A stretch of 64,000 nucleotides of DNA from Eulemur rufifrons (Eukaryota; Chordata; Mammalia; Primates; Lemuridae): assembly GCF_041146395.1 (NCBI RefSeq), contig NC_091008.1:5717501-5781500 (forward strand), in the 5' to 3' direction. The translations under genes were made by a program, and so were the position numbers. Below, piece after piece: positions 63,641 through 64,000 of the stretch (its first letter is position 1; each line of letters starts with the position of its first letter). The notes under the pieces were generated by a model that was not told the DNA's origin, ran no database searches, and saw only the letters and a list, made by a program, of their open reading frames with translations.

Positions 63641-64000
63641 GCCTGCGAGGGAAAGAAGAAAGGATGAAAGCGGCCGCCGCCGCGACTTCAAAGGCCCCGC
63701 CGCCGCGCCAGGCCCCGCGCAGGCGCCGCCCTCGGCCGCTGCAAGGCGCGGCTCGTGCGCGCGCGCGCGCGCCCCCTCTGCGCGCCCCCGGCCCGCGGGG
63801 GGAGGGGCCCTCGGGGGGTGCGGGGGTGCAGGAGGGGGGAGTGCAGGCCGTCGCGTCCACGCGGCCCGCGGGCTTCCCGGGCCCGGTCCCCACGCCACGT
63901 TCAGGCGCCGGGGAAAAGTTTTCAGGCTGGAGGCAAAGCATGGCACGTCCTGGTCCCCGCAGTCACTCCGGCCCCCGACGCCACCCCGGGCGTCCCCCGT
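63641..64000. promoter_or_regulatory. CpG island, probable promoter or first exon of an unseen gene
   Basis: Roughly 360 bp of very high GC with very many CpG (gcggccgccgccgcgacttc, gcgcgcccccggcccgcggg), reaching the window edge and probably continuing. It carries an alternating CG tract (63,754-63,772) and a G-quadruplex motif (63,797-63,839). No TATA box was identified. CpG islands of this kind usually mark promoters. A 226-codon minus frame (63,261-63,941) and a 105-codon one (63,629-63,946) cross it. The longer one could hold a real 5' coding exon, but its downstream part enters GA simple repeat and nothing identifies the protein. Neither gene nor strand can be assigned. Confidence 0.75.
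63797..63839 (+). other. G-quadruplex motif
   Basis: Five G runs of four to six bases (gggggg, gggg, gggggg, ggggg, gggggg) separated by loops of 1, 5, 3 and 7 bases. It meets the usual G3+N1-7 rule many times over, on the plus strand within the CpG island. Confidence 0.9.

Overview
This window is nuclear genomic DNA of a primate, almost certainly a strepsirrhine and probably a Malagasy lemur. About twenty Alu-type SINEs are recognisable. Nearly all long copies share one diagnostic form: a linker in the middle that reads tggacagctaaaaatatata followed by gaaaaaattagcc, and a right arm with gctgtgagctaggctgacgcc. Anthropoid Alus lack this form. One L1 (4.87-6.11 kb) has a 3' end unlike human L1. 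No galago-type tRNA/7SL hybrid monomers were noticed. The lemur assignment is inference, and the species cannot be told by eye.

I find no convincing protein-coding gene. Open frames are short, cross repeats or simple sequence, or are antisense to repeats. The window reads as intergenic or intronic DNA made of old mammalian repeats (MIR, L2, L1M, MLT1, MER1, two Tigger types, other DNA transposon relics) overlaid by younger lemur Alus and one lemur-type L1 tail. Several insertions are nested and give a relative chronology: Alu in MIR at 43.5-44.1 kb, Alu in L2 at 59.4-60.3 kb, Alu in an Alu relic at 38.9-39.3 kb, Alu in Tigger at 31.8-32.65 kb, and a repeat inside an L1M at 16.86-17.73 kb.

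Layout. 0-8 kb: Alus, an MLT1 LTR abutting a 5'-truncated L1, a Tigger end and L2 pieces. 8-15 kb: mostly unique DNA with MIRs and a 240 bp TTGG/CTGG minisatellite at 10.4 kb. 15-21 kb: L1M, MIR and L2 relics. 21.5-23.9 kb: repeat-poor AT-rich DNA. 24-32.7 kb: Alus, MER2/Tigger, MIR, a nearly intact MER1 hAT element and a Tigger. 32.7-38.1 kb: repeat-poor, with two stretches that look like conserved non-coding elements and a small CpG cluster at 35.2 kb. 38-47 kb: Alus, MIRs, a DNA-transposon relic and a 1.6 kb L1M. 47-57 kb: mixed unique DNA, Alus and a 1.35 kb antisense L2 holding four head-to-tail AGGTCA half-sites. 57-62.8 kb: L2, hAT, Alu and MIR.

The strongest functional signal is the right edge. 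From about 63.64 kb to the end the sequence is an extremely GC- and CpG-rich island with an alternating CG tract and a strong G-quadruplex motif. Moderately CpG-rich DNA with three CACGTG E-boxes and an ETS-like site precedes it. This is probably the promoter or first-exon region of a gene whose body lies outside the window or just starts here; the gene and its strand cannot be named. I see no novel multi-gene system.
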